This document shows positions 1-9,031 of a DNA stretch of 45,480 nucleotides, piece by piece. Every line of letters starts with the position of its first letter. Within the stretch, counting starts at the first letter, position 1. The notes beneath the pieces are model-generated. The model was not told the DNA's origin. It did not search any database and saw only the letters and a list, made by a program, of their open reading frames with translations. Source of the stretch: a virus; IMG/VR virus record IMGVR_UViG_3300013306_000027, positions 1 to 45,480 of that record. The stretch is one strand, 5' to 3'. A program made the position numbers and the translations under genes.

Positions 1-72
1 GAACTGGTCGTGGAATGGACCGTCGAAGCGCGTGCACCGAAGAGTTCGGGCGCTGTGTACGACGTGGCCTGA
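1..72 (+). CDS. C-terminal end of an upstream virion gene (partial)
   Basis: An open frame enters from the left edge and ends in TGA at 70-72, giving 23 residues that end in GAVYDVA. It is followed at once by a strong hairpin terminator, so it is the last gene of a transcription unit. Its position just before small head proteins would suit a major capsid protein or a similar abundant virion protein, but the fragment is too short to identify. Confidence 0.55.
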   Translation, partial: ELVVEWTVEARAPKSSGAVYDVA

Positions 73-90
73 GCCTGACGGCGGTCAATA

Positions 91-116
91 AGGGGAGCTT
101 CGGCTCCCCTTTCTCA
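91..116 (+). terminator. Rho-independent terminator
   Basis: An 8-bp GC-rich stem (AGGGGAGC with GCTCCCCT) closes on a TTCG tetraloop and is followed by TTTCTC. It separates the upstream virion gene from the next one and would lower readthrough. Confidence 0.75.
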
Positions 117-132
117 TTCTGGAGAAAGCAAC

Positions 133-555
133 ATGCCCATGATCAGACAGAATGCCGACAGCTCGCTCGGCATTGAAGGTACGGCAAACGGTGAGGGCGG
201 GTTCATTCCCGTCACGCTGCTCTACCTGGCCACCACGGTCGACTGCACGCTGTTCACCGCTGACCGTCCGTATGTCGTCAAGGCCATTCGTGGTCGTGTC
301 GACGTCGCGGGCACGGGCGGCGCCTGCACAGCCACCATTCGCAAGGTCCCAAGTGGTACGGCGCTCACCTCGGGCACCGCGCTGCATACCGGCAGCTTCA
401 ACTTGGTCGGCACTGCCGCGACCCAGCAAGCACTGACCCTGTCGACCACTGCAAGCGACCTCCTGCTCGCGGCGGGCGACTCGATCTGTTACGACCTGAC
501 GGGCACTGCGACTTCGGCCGTCGGCGCCATCAGCGTGACCCTGAACCCGGCCTGA
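133..555 (+). CDS. Small phage head/decoration-type protein, 140 aa
   Basis: This 140-residue protein is rich in Thr, Ala, Gly and Val with alternating hydrophobic residues, a composition typical of beta-rich virion surface or decoration proteins. It has no catalytic motif, signal peptide or membrane segment. A GGAGAAAG ribosome site lies 5-12 bases before the ATG. Its own hairpin terminators on both sides suggest separate, high-level expression, as is usual for capsid or decoration genes. I do not recognise the family; the head-protein role is inferred from position and composition. Confidence 0.6.
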   Translation: MPMIRQNADSSLGIEGTANGEGGFIPVTLLYLATTVDCTLFTADRPYVVKAIRGRVDVAGTGGACTATIRKVPSGTALTSGTALHTGSFNLVGTAATQQALTLSTTASDLLLAAGDSICYDLTGTATSAVGAISVTLNPA

Positions 556-561
556 TCTACT

Positions 562-581
562 GCCCCTTCGGGGGCTTTTCT
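562..581 (+). terminator. Rho-independent terminator
   Basis: A short GCCCC/GGGGC stem with a TTCG loop is followed by TTTTCTT. It lies between the two small head-type genes. Confidence 0.65.
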
Positions 582-595
582 TCGAGGAAGCTCCC

Positions 596-904
596 ATGAG
601 CAACACTTTCGAAAGCGCGATCGTGGTCGTGGCAACGGGCGTCAACCTGGCCACTTCTGGGACGTCCGCCAACGCCTCCATCCCCAACGCCTCCAGCGGC
701 GAGCTTCCGCGCTACATCCGCATCACGGCGAGTACCGGCGCCTATGTGCGTATTGGCAACGGCACGCCCGTGGCGGTCAACACCGACCTGATGGTTCAGC
801 CGGGTGATGCGGTGATCATCGCTGTCTGCAACTACACCAAGATCGCCGCGCTGCAAGTGACTGCTGCGGGCGTGGTTCAGGTGTCGCCATTGGAGAACAT
901 GTAA
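596..904 (+). CDS. Small phage structural protein, 102 aa
   Basis: A 102-residue protein rich in Ala, Val, Thr and Asn, with GTPVAVNTDLMVQPGDAV near residues 58-75 that looks like a beta-sandwich turn pattern. Similar short beta-rich proteins occur beside capsid genes in podovirus-like prophages as decoration or head-associated proteins. The start at 596 follows a GAGGAAG ribosome site. It ends directly before the ATG of the next gene, so the two are co-transcribed. No specific family is recognised. Confidence 0.6.
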   Translation: MSNTFESAIVVVATGVNLATSGTSANASIPNASSGELPRYIRITASTGAYVRIGNGTPVAVNTDLMVQPGDAVIIAVCNYTKIAALQVTAAGVVQVSPLENM

Positions 905-1192
905 ATGCTCGACCTCGACACGAAGTTTCACTTCCACGACGGCAACATGACGGTCCAGCGCACGCAGGACTGCACGCCGATCGTGGAGCGGACCAAGGCG
1001 CTGCACAATGGCGGACACCATGGCACCTCGGAAATGAAGCACGCCGCCAGCATTCCCTTCGTGATCATCGAGGACTACTGCAACAAGCATGACATCACTT
1101 TTCACGAGTGCATGGCCAACAAGGAGCACATGCGCCGGATGCTCAATGACCCTGATCTTTCCGCATTTCGGGTATGGAAGGGCAAGGTATGA
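905..1192 (+). CDS. Conserved small phage protein, 95 aa, His-rich
   Basis: This 95-residue protein is rich in His, Met and Asp/Glu, with scattered Cys (DCTP, DYCN, HECM). It begins one base after the preceding stop and overlaps the next gene by four bases (ATGA), so it is part of a tightly coupled virion operon. Its place between head proteins and the adaptor gene suggests a head-completion or scaffolding role, but this is positional only. The His/Cys content could bind metal. Confidence 0.6.
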   Translation: MLDLDTKFHFHDGNMTVQRTQDCTPIVERTKALHNGGHHGTSEMKHAASIPFVIIEDYCNKHDITFHECMANKEHMRRMLNDPDLSAFRVWKGKV

Positions 1193-1794
1193 GCATCACC
1201 AACTATTCTGAGCTGCAGGCCTCGGTCGCGTCCTGGCTCAACCGCGGCGACCTGTCGGCCAACATCCCCGACTTCATCACCCTGGCCGAAGCGCAGATGA
1301 GCACGGACCTGAAAACCCGCGCCATGGAAACCAAAACCACGCTGTCGACGGTGGCGGGCGTGAATACGTTAGCGCTGCCGACCGATATGCTGGAGATGCG
1401 CCGCCTGCAAGTGGTGGGCACCTACAACCAGCCGCTGTCGTACCGCTCACCGGATGAAATCAGCGTGGACTTTGCCTCCAATGGATCAGGTCAGCCGGTG
1501 GTATTTACCGTCATCGGCGGGAACATTGAGGTCGCGCCGATCCCGGACGCGGTGTATTCGCTGGAGCTGACCTATCAGCAGCGCATTCCGGCGCTGTCCA
1601 GCACCAATACCACCAACTGGCTGCTGACCAATTGGCCGAATGCCTACCTGTTCGCGTCGCTGCTCGCGGCCACACCATTCATCATGAATGATGCGCGCAT
1701 TGCGACCTGGGCTCAGCTCTACAGCCAGGCCGTGGAAGGCATCAATGGTGTTGACTGGTATAGCGGCTCCACCATGAAGGTGCGCGTGCGATGA
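1189..1794 (+). CDS. Head-tail adaptor-like protein (SU10-adaptor type), 201 aa
   Basis: The protein begins with a short helical region (YSELQASVASWLNRGDL, then an AEAQM helix), and a beta-rich middle around the ALPTDMLEMRRLQV stretch is followed by more helix. This layout matches the phage adaptor proteins that sit between portal and tail in podoviruses. I place the start at 1189, where the ATG overlaps the previous stop as ATGA; an in-frame ATG at 1174 would add five residues and is less likely. The stop overlaps the next start by four bases. Family assignment is from overall pattern, so moderate. Confidence 0.65.
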   Translation: MSITNYSELQASVASWLNRGDLSANIPDFITLAEAQMSTDLKTRAMETKTTLSTVAGVNTLALPTDMLEMRRLQVVGTYNQPLSYRSPDEISVDFASNGSGQPVVFTVIGGNIEVAPIPDAVYSLELTYQQRIPALSSTNTTNWLLTNWPNAYLFASLLAATPFIMNDARIATWAQLYSQAVEGINGVDWYSGSTMKVRVR

Positions 1795-3236
1795 TCCCGT
1801 TGATTGGTTTTGCGCCGGATGCCGATGTGACCACGCCCGGGTTGATCACCAGTTGCACGAACCTGATCCCGTACCTGAATGGGATGGAGGGAGCGCCTGA
1901 GCCTGCCACGCCTGCCGCAACGCCTGTCCTTGCGGCGGCCTGCATCGGTGCTGCCGTAGTGTCCAAGCTGGACGACACCCGTCGCATCATCGCGGGAACA
2001 ACCACCAAACTTTATGAGCTGCTGGCCGGTGCCTGGACTGACATCGGGCGCGCCGCAGCCTACACCGGCGGGATAGATACGCGCTGGTCGATTACCCAGT
2101 TTGGTGACGCCACGCTCTGCTCTAACCGGTCAGACGTGATTCAGCGCTCAACCGGCGCCGCCTTTGCTGACGTGGCCACGGCGCCAAAGGCCGAGATCCT
2201 ATTCACCGTTGGCGCCTTTGTCATGGCCCTGAACACCAACGATGGGTCGGAAAAGCCGGATGGCTGGCATTGTTGTGCAGCGTTCGATGACACCTCATGG
2301 ACGCCAAGCCTGACGACTCAAGCGACGTCCGGGCGCCTGGTGGCGACTGCTGGGCGCCTGACGGCAGGTATGCGCCTGGGCGAGTACGCCATCGCCTACA
2401 AGCAGCGCTCCATCTACCTCGGCCAGTATGTCGGCGCCCCCACGGTCTGGAACTGGCTGCAAGTGCCGGGCGGCGAGGCGGGATGTATCGGCAAAGAGGC
2501 GATTTGCGACATCGGCGGCGCGCATTTCTTCGTCGGCGATGACAACATTTGGATTTTTGACGGTACTCGACCTGTGCCAGTGGCTGACGGCTACGTTCGG
2601 CAGTTCTTCTTCGACAACTCGAGTCCGTTATACCGCTACAAGACGATCTGCGCGTTCGACCGGCAGAAGAGCCTGGTCTGGGTGTTTTATCCATCGCTTG
2701 GTGCCACATCGCCGGACTCGGCCATCGTCTATCACGTCACCGCCAAGAAGTGGGGCGTGGCTAACCGAAGCATTGAGGCGGCGCTCAACTACGTGTCCAG
2801 CGGCGTGACGATCGATGGACTTTCGGCTATTTCGCCGACCATTGACGGCTTGGCGTCATACTCATTCGATTCACAGTTCTGGCTGGCTGGTGGTAAGTCG
2901 ATGTCGATTTTCAATACCTCCCACCAGTTGCAGGCCATGACGGGCCTATCGGTTTCCAGTTCGATGACTACGGGTGATGTCGGCGATGACGATGCAGTTT
3001 CAGCCCTCAACAAGATTCGTTTGCGCTATGCACGGGCGCCCGCCAGTGCTTCGGTACAGACCTTTATTCAGATGAATTCTGGCGTCGGATTCGCCGCCGG
3101 CACAACCGGCGCTGTCCTCGATGGCAAATTTGACCTGAGACAGTCCGCCCGGTGGCACAAAGCGACATTCAGTTTCACCGGACAGGTGCGCGTCACTCAC
3201 ATGGACGCCGAACTGGCTGCGGCTGGGGGTCGTTAA
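1791..3236 (+). CDS. Phage tail nozzle / stabilisation-like protein, 481 aa
   Basis: A 481-residue protein directly after the adaptor. It has repeated short beta-strand blocks with Trp-Gly and Asp-Gly turns (for example IWIFDGTRPVPV and DGYVRQFF), as expected for a beta-propeller-like tail nozzle or a P22 gp10-type DNA stabilisation protein. Podovirus operons commonly carry adaptor then nozzle in this order. There is no signal peptide or enzymatic motif. The start overlaps the upstream stop and the stop overlaps the next ATG (TAATG), so it is translationally coupled on both sides. Confidence 0.6.
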   Translation: MIPLIGFAPDADVTTPGLITSCTNLIPYLNGMEGAPEPATPAATPVLAAACIGAAVVSKLDDTRRIIAGTTTKLYELLAGAWTDIGRAAAYTGGIDTRWSITQFGDATLCSNRSDVIQRSTGAAFADVATAPKAEILFTVGAFVMALNTNDGSEKPDGWHCCAAFDDTSWTPSLTTQATSGRLVATAGRLTAGMRLGEYAIAYKQRSIYLGQYVGAPTVWNWLQVPGGEAGCIGKEAICDIGGAHFFVGDDNIWIFDGTRPVPVADGYVRQFFFDNSSPLYRYKTICAFDRQKSLVWVFYPSLGATSPDSAIVYHVTAKKWGVANRSIEAALNYVSSGVTIDGLSAISPTIDGLASYSFDSQFWLAGGKSMSIFNTSHQLQAMTGLSVSSSMTTGDVGDDDAVSALNKIRLRYARAPASASVQTFIQMNSGVGFAAGTTGAVLDGKFDLRQSARWHKATFSFTGQVRVTHMDAELAAAGGR

Positions 3237-3529
3237 TGAAGCTCAGAACAACCCCTACGGTCGCGACAAACGATCCGGTCCTGCAGCGCGAACTGCGCGA
3301 ACATGCCACTCAGGTCAACTTGATTTCCGAGGGGCGGATTGCCGGCTTCTACGCTGCAGCAACTGCCGCACCAACTACCGGACCGTGGATGCAGGGGGAT
3401 TCGATGATGAACTCGACGCCCGTAGAGGCAGGAGCGGCAGGTTCCAAATACGTCATCGAGGGATGGGCCTGCGTTGCCTCTGGCACGCCGGGTACTTGGG
3501 TGCAGCGCCGATTCCTGACAGGTAACTGA
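3236..3529 (+). CDS. Small phage tail-associated protein, 97 aa
   Basis: I place the start at the ATG overlapping the upstream stop (TAATG). A longer in-frame reading from 3152 would run into the nozzle gene and is not supported. The 97-residue product has a charged N-terminal helix and a C-terminal part rich in Gly, Ala, Thr and Trp ending GTWVQRRF. Such motifs occur in short proteins that join tails to fibres, but the family is not recognised. The stop overlaps the next ATG (TGATG). Confidence 0.5.
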   Translation: MKLRTTPTVATNDPVLQRELREHATQVNLISEGRIAGFYAAATAAPTTGPWMQGDSMMNSTPVEAGAAGSKYVIEGWACVASGTPGTWVQRRFLTGN

Positions 3530-3939
3530 TGAACAAACTGATCGTAGTACCCACGACGCACATTGATGTGGCCTGGAAGGAAGGCGCGCACAACCTCGGG
3601 CTCGCCTGCGCCACTTCGGGCGGCGAGATCACCGGTGATCAGTTGAAGATGATGCTCAGCCGTGGTGAACGGACGCTGGTCAGGCTCGATCGAGATGACG
3701 CCATCGTGGGTTGGGGCGTGGTCGGTGTCGAGCAGCTGCCCAACTTCCGCGTCCTGTACGTCTACGAGATGTATGCCCCGCATGGCCATTTTGATGAATT
3801 CTTTGATGAGCTGGGCAGCATGGCCAAGGCGCTCGGCTGTTTGCGCCTGCGATGCGCCGCGGCTCCCGCTCAAGCCCGTCTTTACCGGCAGCGCTGCGGC
3901 TTTGCGCCTGTCTACCAAGTACTGGAGGTCGAACTGTGA
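3529..3939 (+). CDS. GNAT-like phage virion protein, 136 aa
   Basis: The 136-residue protein has a GNAT acetyltransferase pattern: an Asp-Asp-Ala-Ile-Val-Gly-Trp strand, an LYVYEMYAPHGHFDEFFDEL core, and a C-terminal LYRQRCGFAPVYQVLE segment like the GNAT terminal strand. Small GNAT-like proteins sit just before the internal core genes in T7-like and other podoviruses (T7 gp13 position). Whether it acetylates anything is unknown; it may be structural. The upstream stop overlaps its ATG and its own stop overlaps the following GTG. Confidence 0.65.
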   Translation: MNKLIVVPTTHIDVAWKEGAHNLGLACATSGGEITGDQLKMMLSRGERTLVRLDRDDAIVGWGVVGVEQLPNFRVLYVYEMYAPHGHFDEFFDELGSMAKALGCLRLRCAAAPAQARLYRQRCGFAPVYQVLEVEL

Positions 3940-4862
3940 ATATTGATGCCTTGCACGAACAGCTCAGCGCAGAGTTCGGCGGTCCTGCCATGGCAGCGCT
4001 CCCTGCCTTTGTCGGGGATGTGTTGCGCCCGCATAAAGGCGGGTCGACCAGCTCGACCACTCAATCCATCCCTACCGAACTAAAGCCCCTGGCTAAAGCT
4101 TATAGCGACAAGGCAATGGATTTGTCTAACCAGGCATACCGTGGGTATGACGGACAGCAGGTTGCCGGTTTGAATTGGCTTCAAACCACAGGGGCGCAGG
4201 CTGCTGCAGACCGCGCGATGAATGGCGATGCGCTGATGAATCAGGGCAAAAGCACGATGCAGAGTGCTCTGGCATCAGGAAATGCGGCTACCTCGCTAGG
4301 CAATCTCGGGAAGAACCAATATGCCGGATCAAACCCGTATCTTCAGCAAAACATCAACGCTGCGCTGGGTGACATCACTCGTAACTATAACGACGCCATC
4401 GCCCCAGGTCTGACCACGCAGGCAGTCGGATCTGGGTCGTTCGGTAACTCCGGCGCGCAGGCCGTGCAGCAGAATTCGCTGAATGACCTCACCAAGAATC
4501 TTGGAAATACCGCGTCTAGTATGCGGATGCAAGACTATACAGCCCAGCAGGGGCTGGCCGAAAACCAACTAAACCGCAACATGACGGCGGCGCAGGACTA
4601 TGCCGGGCGCAATGACCAGCTGAAATCGCAATACCTGAACCTGGCACCGACCTATGGCAGTCAGGCTTACACAGATGCTTCACAGTTGATGAATGTCGGG
4701 CAGCAATACCAGGACAACAACCAGCAGCAGCTGGATGCTCAGTACCAGAACTGGACCGACCAGCAAAATGACCCGTACAAGAAACTTGCCGCAATGTCCG
4801 GGGTGTTTGGCTCCGGCCTGGGCAATACCGCTTCTACCAAACAATCTGGGGGTGGTAAATGA
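3936..4862 (+). CDS. Internal virion / DNA ejection-type protein, 308 aa
   Basis: Translation most likely begins at the GTG overlapping the previous stop (GTGA), giving 308 residues starting VNIDALHEQ; a longer in-frame ATG reading would overlap the GNAT-like gene by 88 bases. The protein is rich in Gln, Asn, Ala and Ser and strongly helical (YTAQQGLAENQLNRN, QQYQDNNQQQLD), typical of ejected internal core proteins of podoviruses such as T7 gp14-like proteins. It has no membrane segment. The stop overlaps the next ATG by four bases. Confidence 0.6.
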   Translation: MNIDALHEQLSAEFGGPAMAALPAFVGDVLRPHKGGSTSSTTQSIPTELKPLAKAYSDKAMDLSNQAYRGYDGQQVAGLNWLQTTGAQAAADRAMNGDALMNQGKSTMQSALASGNAATSLGNLGKNQYAGSNPYLQQNINAALGDITRNYNDAIAPGLTTQAVGSGSFGNSGAQAVQQNSLNDLTKNLGNTASSMRMQDYTAQQGLAENQLNRNMTAAQDYAGRNDQLKSQYLNLAPTYGSQAYTDASQLMNVGQQYQDNNQQQLDAQYQNWTDQQNDPYKKLAAMSGVFGSGLGNTASTKQSGGGK

Positions 4863-5611
4863 GCAGCTTTCTTGGTGATGTGGGCAGTTTTGAACTGTTC
4901 AACCTGGGGGCGATGGGCAGCCAGGTGAAGGACAACCCGGCGCGCTTGTTCTACGGCTCGGCTGATCCGTTCTCGACCGGAATGTGGAACAAGGTACTCG
5001 GCACCAACGATAAGCCTCTGGTGGATCAATGGGGCGGGGCGGCACCTCAGCGTTACGAGGAGGCTCAAGACGCGGGCATCAATACCGGCCCGGGAAAGAC
5101 CATGCACGCCATCGCCAAGACCATCGCCTCGATTTTCGCAGGCGGCGCGGCTGGCGGCCTGCTCGGCGGCGGCGCAAGTGCCGGGTCGGCCGGGGCTGCA
5201 GGAACTGCCGGTTCCGCTGGAGCGGCTGGATCAGCCGGAGCTACAGGCGCAACCGGTGCTTCCACGGCGAGTGCGGGTTATGGCCTCGGCCAGCCAGCCG
5301 TCGCCGGCAGCATGGGTAACGCCACCTACGCCGGCAGTTCATCGCCCGGCCTGCTCAGCTCCATGGGAACCAGCCTGTCCAATTTCAACACGGCGGCAAA
5401 ACCCTACATGGACGCAGCCAGCTATGGGCAAAAGGCCTATGGCTTGCTCTCCCAGCCCGGCCAGCAGCAGCCGATGGGCGGTGCCCAAGCCATGCAGCAG
5501 GCCAACAACGGCCCGCAGACCTTGGCGCAGATTGCCCAAGGCCAACCTAACCCATTGATTGCTCAGCGTCAGCAGTACGCCGCACAACGTCGCGCCCAGA
5601 GGGGGTATTGA
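4859..5611 (+). CDS. Gly/Ala-rich internal virion protein, 250 aa
   Basis: Residues about 95-140 form a low-complexity Gly-Ala-Ser repeat (units such as GSAGAAG and GATGAT), preceded by a hydrophobic helix around TIASIFAGGAAGGLL. The C-terminal part is Gln-rich (PGQQQPMGGAQAMQQ) and ends in an Arg/Gln basic tail. This composition fits a phage ejection protein that must thread through the tail and insert in a membrane. It overlaps the upstream stop by four bases and stands two bases before the next ATG. The function is inferred from context and composition. Confidence 0.55.
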   Translation: MSSFLGDVGSFELFNLGAMGSQVKDNPARLFYGSADPFSTGMWNKVLGTNDKPLVDQWGGAAPQRYEEAQDAGINTGPGKTMHAIAKTIASIFAGGAAGGLLGGGASAGSAGAAGTAGSAGAAGSAGATGATGASTASAGYGLGQPAVAGSMGNATYAGSSSPGLLSSMGTSLSNFNTAAKPYMDAASYGQKAYGLLSQPGQQQPMGGAQAMQQANNGPQTLAQIAQGQPNPLIAQRQQYAAQRRAQRGY

Positions 5612-5612
5612 A

Positions 5613-6842
5613 ATGCCTGACATGAATGGGCTTCTCGATTTTGCGCAATCCCCAGCGGGACAAGGCCTGTTGGCCGCCGCATTCGGCGGGCTGGCCACAG
5701 CCGGGCGCGGCGGCCCAATCAACACGCTGGGCGCTGCTGGCCTGTCTGGCATTGCAGGATATTCGGCGGCGAGCGCCAACGGTTTGAAACGACAAAAGGC
5801 CGAACTTCTTCAGCGCCAAATGCAGACCTTGCCGACCCTTTACAGTCAAGATGCAGACGGCAACAACACTTTTGACTGGAAGTCTGCAGCGGCGCTCGGC
5901 ATAGGGCCGGAGGATATTACCAAATACGCCCAACTCCCCAACGCAGCAAAAAGCAAGGTAGCGCGCACCATTGACGTGCCTGGCGCCGACGGCAACAAGC
6001 AGACCATGCAATACGACGAATACGGCCAGCCAGTGGGGCAGGCCATAAACTCCTACGTCGCGCCGCAACTGGTCGATACCGGCGCCACCAAGCAGTTCTC
6101 CGTGCCGACCGCTGGGCAGAGCTTCAATGTCAGCATGTCGCCGGCCGAACAAGCCGCCAATGCGCGCGGCTGGGCAAATGTTGGCACCAAACAACAACAA
6201 AACAGCATCCTCCAAGAAACCAACGCCATCAACAAAGAGGCTGCCCGCGTCCAGATAATCACCGGGCCAGATGGGGTCAGTTATCGGGTCGACAAAGGAA
6301 CTGGTCAAGCAACACCTGTTGTTACGCAGGCAGGGACACCGTTTAAGGACGGCGCGGGGACGAAGCTAACTGAGTCTGAAGGAAAAAACACCTTGTACCT
6401 GAGTCAGATGACCGGTGCCGAAAACGTCCTTGATAAAGTCGGCGGGTCGGCTTCGCCTGCGCGCGTAGAGCTCGCTCGCAGCCCGCTTACCAACGTGCTT
6501 GCGGGTAAGGACGGGCAGCGGATCGCCCAAGCACAGGAGCAGTGGGCGGAGGGCTTTTTGCGTGCCAAGACGGGAGCGGCATCGACTCCTGCTGAGATGG
6601 CCGCCAACCTGCGCACCTTTTTTCCGGTAGTAGGCGACAGCGACGAGGTGATCAAGCAAAAAAGGCTAGCCCGCGAACAGGCGGTCAAGGATATGTCGAT
6701 ACCCGCAGGGCGTGGTGCGGAGAAAGCCGCGCAGCGCAATGCGCAGCCGCAGGTGCCTATGGCTATGCCGCAAGCAGGCGCATTTGCTGATCCAGACAAA
6801 GAAGCCCGTTACCAAGAATTCAAACGGCGTCAGGGGCAATAA
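5613..6842 (+). CDS. Internal virion / DNA transfer-type protein, 409 aa
   Basis: The start at 5613 has a strong AGAGGGGGT ribosome site inside the end of the previous gene; an upstream in-frame ATG would overlap that gene and is not needed. The N-terminus has a Gly/Ala-rich segment (AAAFGGLATAGRGG), and the rest is helical and Gln/Lys-rich. The C-terminus is charged (KEARYQEFKRRQ). It belongs to the run of four large internal proteins before the tail fibre. An ejection or peptidoglycan-penetrating core role is likely; no lysozyme motif is visible. Confidence 0.55.
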   Translation: MPDMNGLLDFAQSPAGQGLLAAAFGGLATAGRGGPINTLGAAGLSGIAGYSAASANGLKRQKAELLQRQMQTLPTLYSQDADGNNTFDWKSAAALGIGPEDITKYAQLPNAAKSKVARTIDVPGADGNKQTMQYDEYGQPVGQAINSYVAPQLVDTGATKQFSVPTAGQSFNVSMSPAEQAANARGWANVGTKQQQNSILQETNAINKEAARVQIITGPDGVSYRVDKGTGQATPVVTQAGTPFKDGAGTKLTESEGKNTLYLSQMTGAENVLDKVGGSASPARVELARSPLTNVLAGKDGQRIAQAQEQWAEGFLRAKTGAASTPAEMAANLRTFFPVVGDSDEVIKQKRLAREQAVKDMSIPAGRGAEKAAQRNAQPQVPMAMPQAGAFADPDKEARYQEFKRRQGQ

Positions 6843-6845
6843 ACC

Positions 6846-9026
6846 ATGACCGAACAGGAAGAATTCGAGTTCCGCGCGCGCATGGAGCAGGAGAACACTG
6901 CGCAATCTCCTGAGCAGTCTCAGCGAGAGGTCGCGGCCCAGCCACAGACCCCAAATACACCACCAGATCGCCTCGCTGGCCGTAACTGGCTGGAACGAGG
7001 CGCCCTCGGCGCCGGCAAGGCTGTCGCTGACTTGATGGAAGGCGTCGGCCTTGGTGGTGTTCTCTGGCCTCGCGGCTGGCAGCGTGCCCCTGGTGCAGAC
7101 GACGACCTCATGTCAGACCCGGCAGGTATTTCCGGAAACATTGGCGGGCAAATCGGGCTTGCCTATCTGGGAGGTAGCGGCTTGCAAGCTGGCGGTAAAG
7201 CGCTACAGGCGGCAAGCGCAGCACGCGCAATGCCAACGATCAAGACTGCTGGCGGTTTGTTGGAGACAGCAGGCAATGCATTGATAAACCCTGCAAGCTA
7301 TAAGCAGGCAGCCGGTGCCGGTGCGGCCTTTGGAGCTTTATCACAGCCAGGCTCTTTGATGGATAGGACGCAGAACGCGTTAGTTGGCGGGGTCGGCGGA
7401 GCTACGGGGTTAGCAGTTGGTCGCGGGATCGGAAGCGCTGTTGACGGGGTTGTGAGTGGCGTGAAATCTCTCATCACACCAAGAGGTCCGATCGAGATGG
7501 AAGTCTCGGCCAAACTATCCCAGAAGGGGATCGACTTTGGCTCCTTGCCGCAGGCTGTTAAGGAGCAGGTAGTCAGCATCGGCAAGAAGTCCATGGAAGA
7601 CGTGGACAACCTTGATGCTGTCCAACTTGGGCGCATGGCTGACTTCAATGCGCTGGGCATCAAGCCAACGCGTGGATGGCTGAGCCGTGATCCGAAGCAG
7701 TGGTGGATGGAGAATACGCTGAACACCGTTGACGATCAGATGCAAAAGCGCTTCGTCGATGCCAACGGGTCGCTGCTCTATGGTGTGAGAAAGGGTGCGG
7801 GCGATGCTACGGATTATGAGCGTGGGCAAGTGCTACAAAAGTCTGTGAGCGATTATGACGCGGGACTGAAGTCAAAGGCCGATAAGTTGTATGAGGCGGC
7901 GCGCAATACGGCAGGGCGAGACATCCCGCTTGACCCGCACAAGTTCGTCAATGACGCATCCGTCGAGCTTGATCAGCAGATGCTGGGCTCGAAGCTGCCG
8001 GCGGACACGCTGAGCTGGTTCCAGAAGGCGACCACAGGCAAGGAGCCGTTCGACATGGGTACGGCAATGCAGCGCTTGCAAGCTCTGAATGGTCGGATCT
8101 ACAGCACGAACGATCGAGCTGAAGCGGTCGCGCTTGGGATCGTCAAAAAGCACCTGATCAATGCGATTGATGGTGGAGAGGCGGCGGCATTCAACCCCGC
8201 TCCAGGCATGCGTACGCCAGGGCCATCGACTCAGCCATTCAGCGCAACTCAGATTGAAGGGCCGGGGCAATTCCTTCCTGGCGGCACTCCTATGGCCGAG
8301 CGTGGAGGAGTGGTTCCATTCCAAGGTGGTATTGGCCCTGCTACTGGCGGTGCGCAGCAAGCGGGAGCGCAGGGTACTCCAGGCATTGCCGATGCATTCA
8401 GGTCGGCTCGGTCCGCCGCCGCCGACCGGTTCCGCTTTCAGGAGGCTAGCCCGCTGGTTGAGAAAATCCTCAAAGGCAATTATGCCCCCGAGGACCTGCC
8501 TGACATTGTCGGGAAAATGAAGGTGGATCAACTCAAAGGCCTGTCCCAGCTTGAACGGGACCGCGGCGTGCCGATCATGAGTTCGCTGCGTGATGCAGCA
8601 CAGGCGTATGTCCGTGACTCTGCAACGCTCCAAGGGGAAACTGGCGGCACCTTTACCATCAACGGCATGCGCAAGGCGCTCGACAAGATTGGGCCTGAGA
8701 AGGGTGTTGCACTGTTCGGGAAAGATGGCTGGGCCGACTATCAGCGGATCTTACGGGCGGGCGGCAGCATCATGAATCCGCCAATGAAGCCTGCCGGATC
8801 TACCACTGCGTCGAATGCACTGCGCTTCATACAGGCGATGCCAAAAATCCCGGGGTTCAATGGGCTGCTGAATATGACGGTATCTGCGGCAAGCAAAGCC
8901 AAGCAAATGGCTGATGTTGGCTCCGCGCTTAATCCGCCGCTGAACATGGTGATCCCCAAAACGCCACGACCGAGCATGCTGCCGATGGTCGTGGCGCCTG
9001 GACTTTTAGGGATCTCGGAGCAATGA
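6846..9026 (+). CDS. Large internal virion / ejection protein, 726 aa
   Basis: This 726-residue protein is the largest virion gene in the window. A charged, Gln-rich N-terminal tail is followed by Gly/Ala-rich amphipathic stretches (ALGAGKAVADLMEGVGLGG; ALVGGVGGATGLAVGRGIG) that could insert in membranes, then a long helical body with a Pro/Gly-rich linker near residues 455-515. The order and sizes resemble P22 gp7-gp20-gp16 or T7 gp15/gp16 ejection sets. No transglycosylase catalytic pattern is evident. It begins three bases after the previous stop. Confidence 0.6.
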   Translation: MTEQEEFEFRARMEQENTAQSPEQSQREVAAQPQTPNTPPDRLAGRNWLERGALGAGKAVADLMEGVGLGGVLWPRGWQRAPGADDDLMSDPAGISGNIGGQIGLAYLGGSGLQAGGKALQAASAARAMPTIKTAGGLLETAGNALINPASYKQAAGAGAAFGALSQPGSLMDRTQNALVGGVGGATGLAVGRGIGSAVDGVVSGVKSLITPRGPIEMEVSAKLSQKGIDFGSLPQAVKEQVVSIGKKSMEDVDNLDAVQLGRMADFNALGIKPTRGWLSRDPKQWWMENTLNTVDDQMQKRFVDANGSLLYGVRKGAGDATDYERGQVLQKSVSDYDAGLKSKADKLYEAARNTAGRDIPLDPHKFVNDASVELDQQMLGSKLPADTLSWFQKATTGKEPFDMGTAMQRLQALNGRIYSTNDRAEAVALGIVKKHLINAIDGGEAAAFNPAPGMRTPGPSTQPFSATQIEGPGQFLPGGTPMAERGGVVPFQGGIGPATGGAQQAGAQGTPGIADAFRSARSAAADRFRFQEASPLVEKILKGNYAPEDLPDIVGKMKVDQLKGLSQLERDRGVPIMSSLRDAAQAYVRDSATLQGETGGTFTINGMRKALDKIGPEKGVALFGKDGWADYQRILRAGGSIMNPPMKPAGSTTASNALRFIQAMPKIPGFNGLLNMTVSAASKAKQMADVGSALNPPLNMVIPKTPRPSMLPMVVAPGLLGISEQ

Positions 9027-9031
9027 CGCGC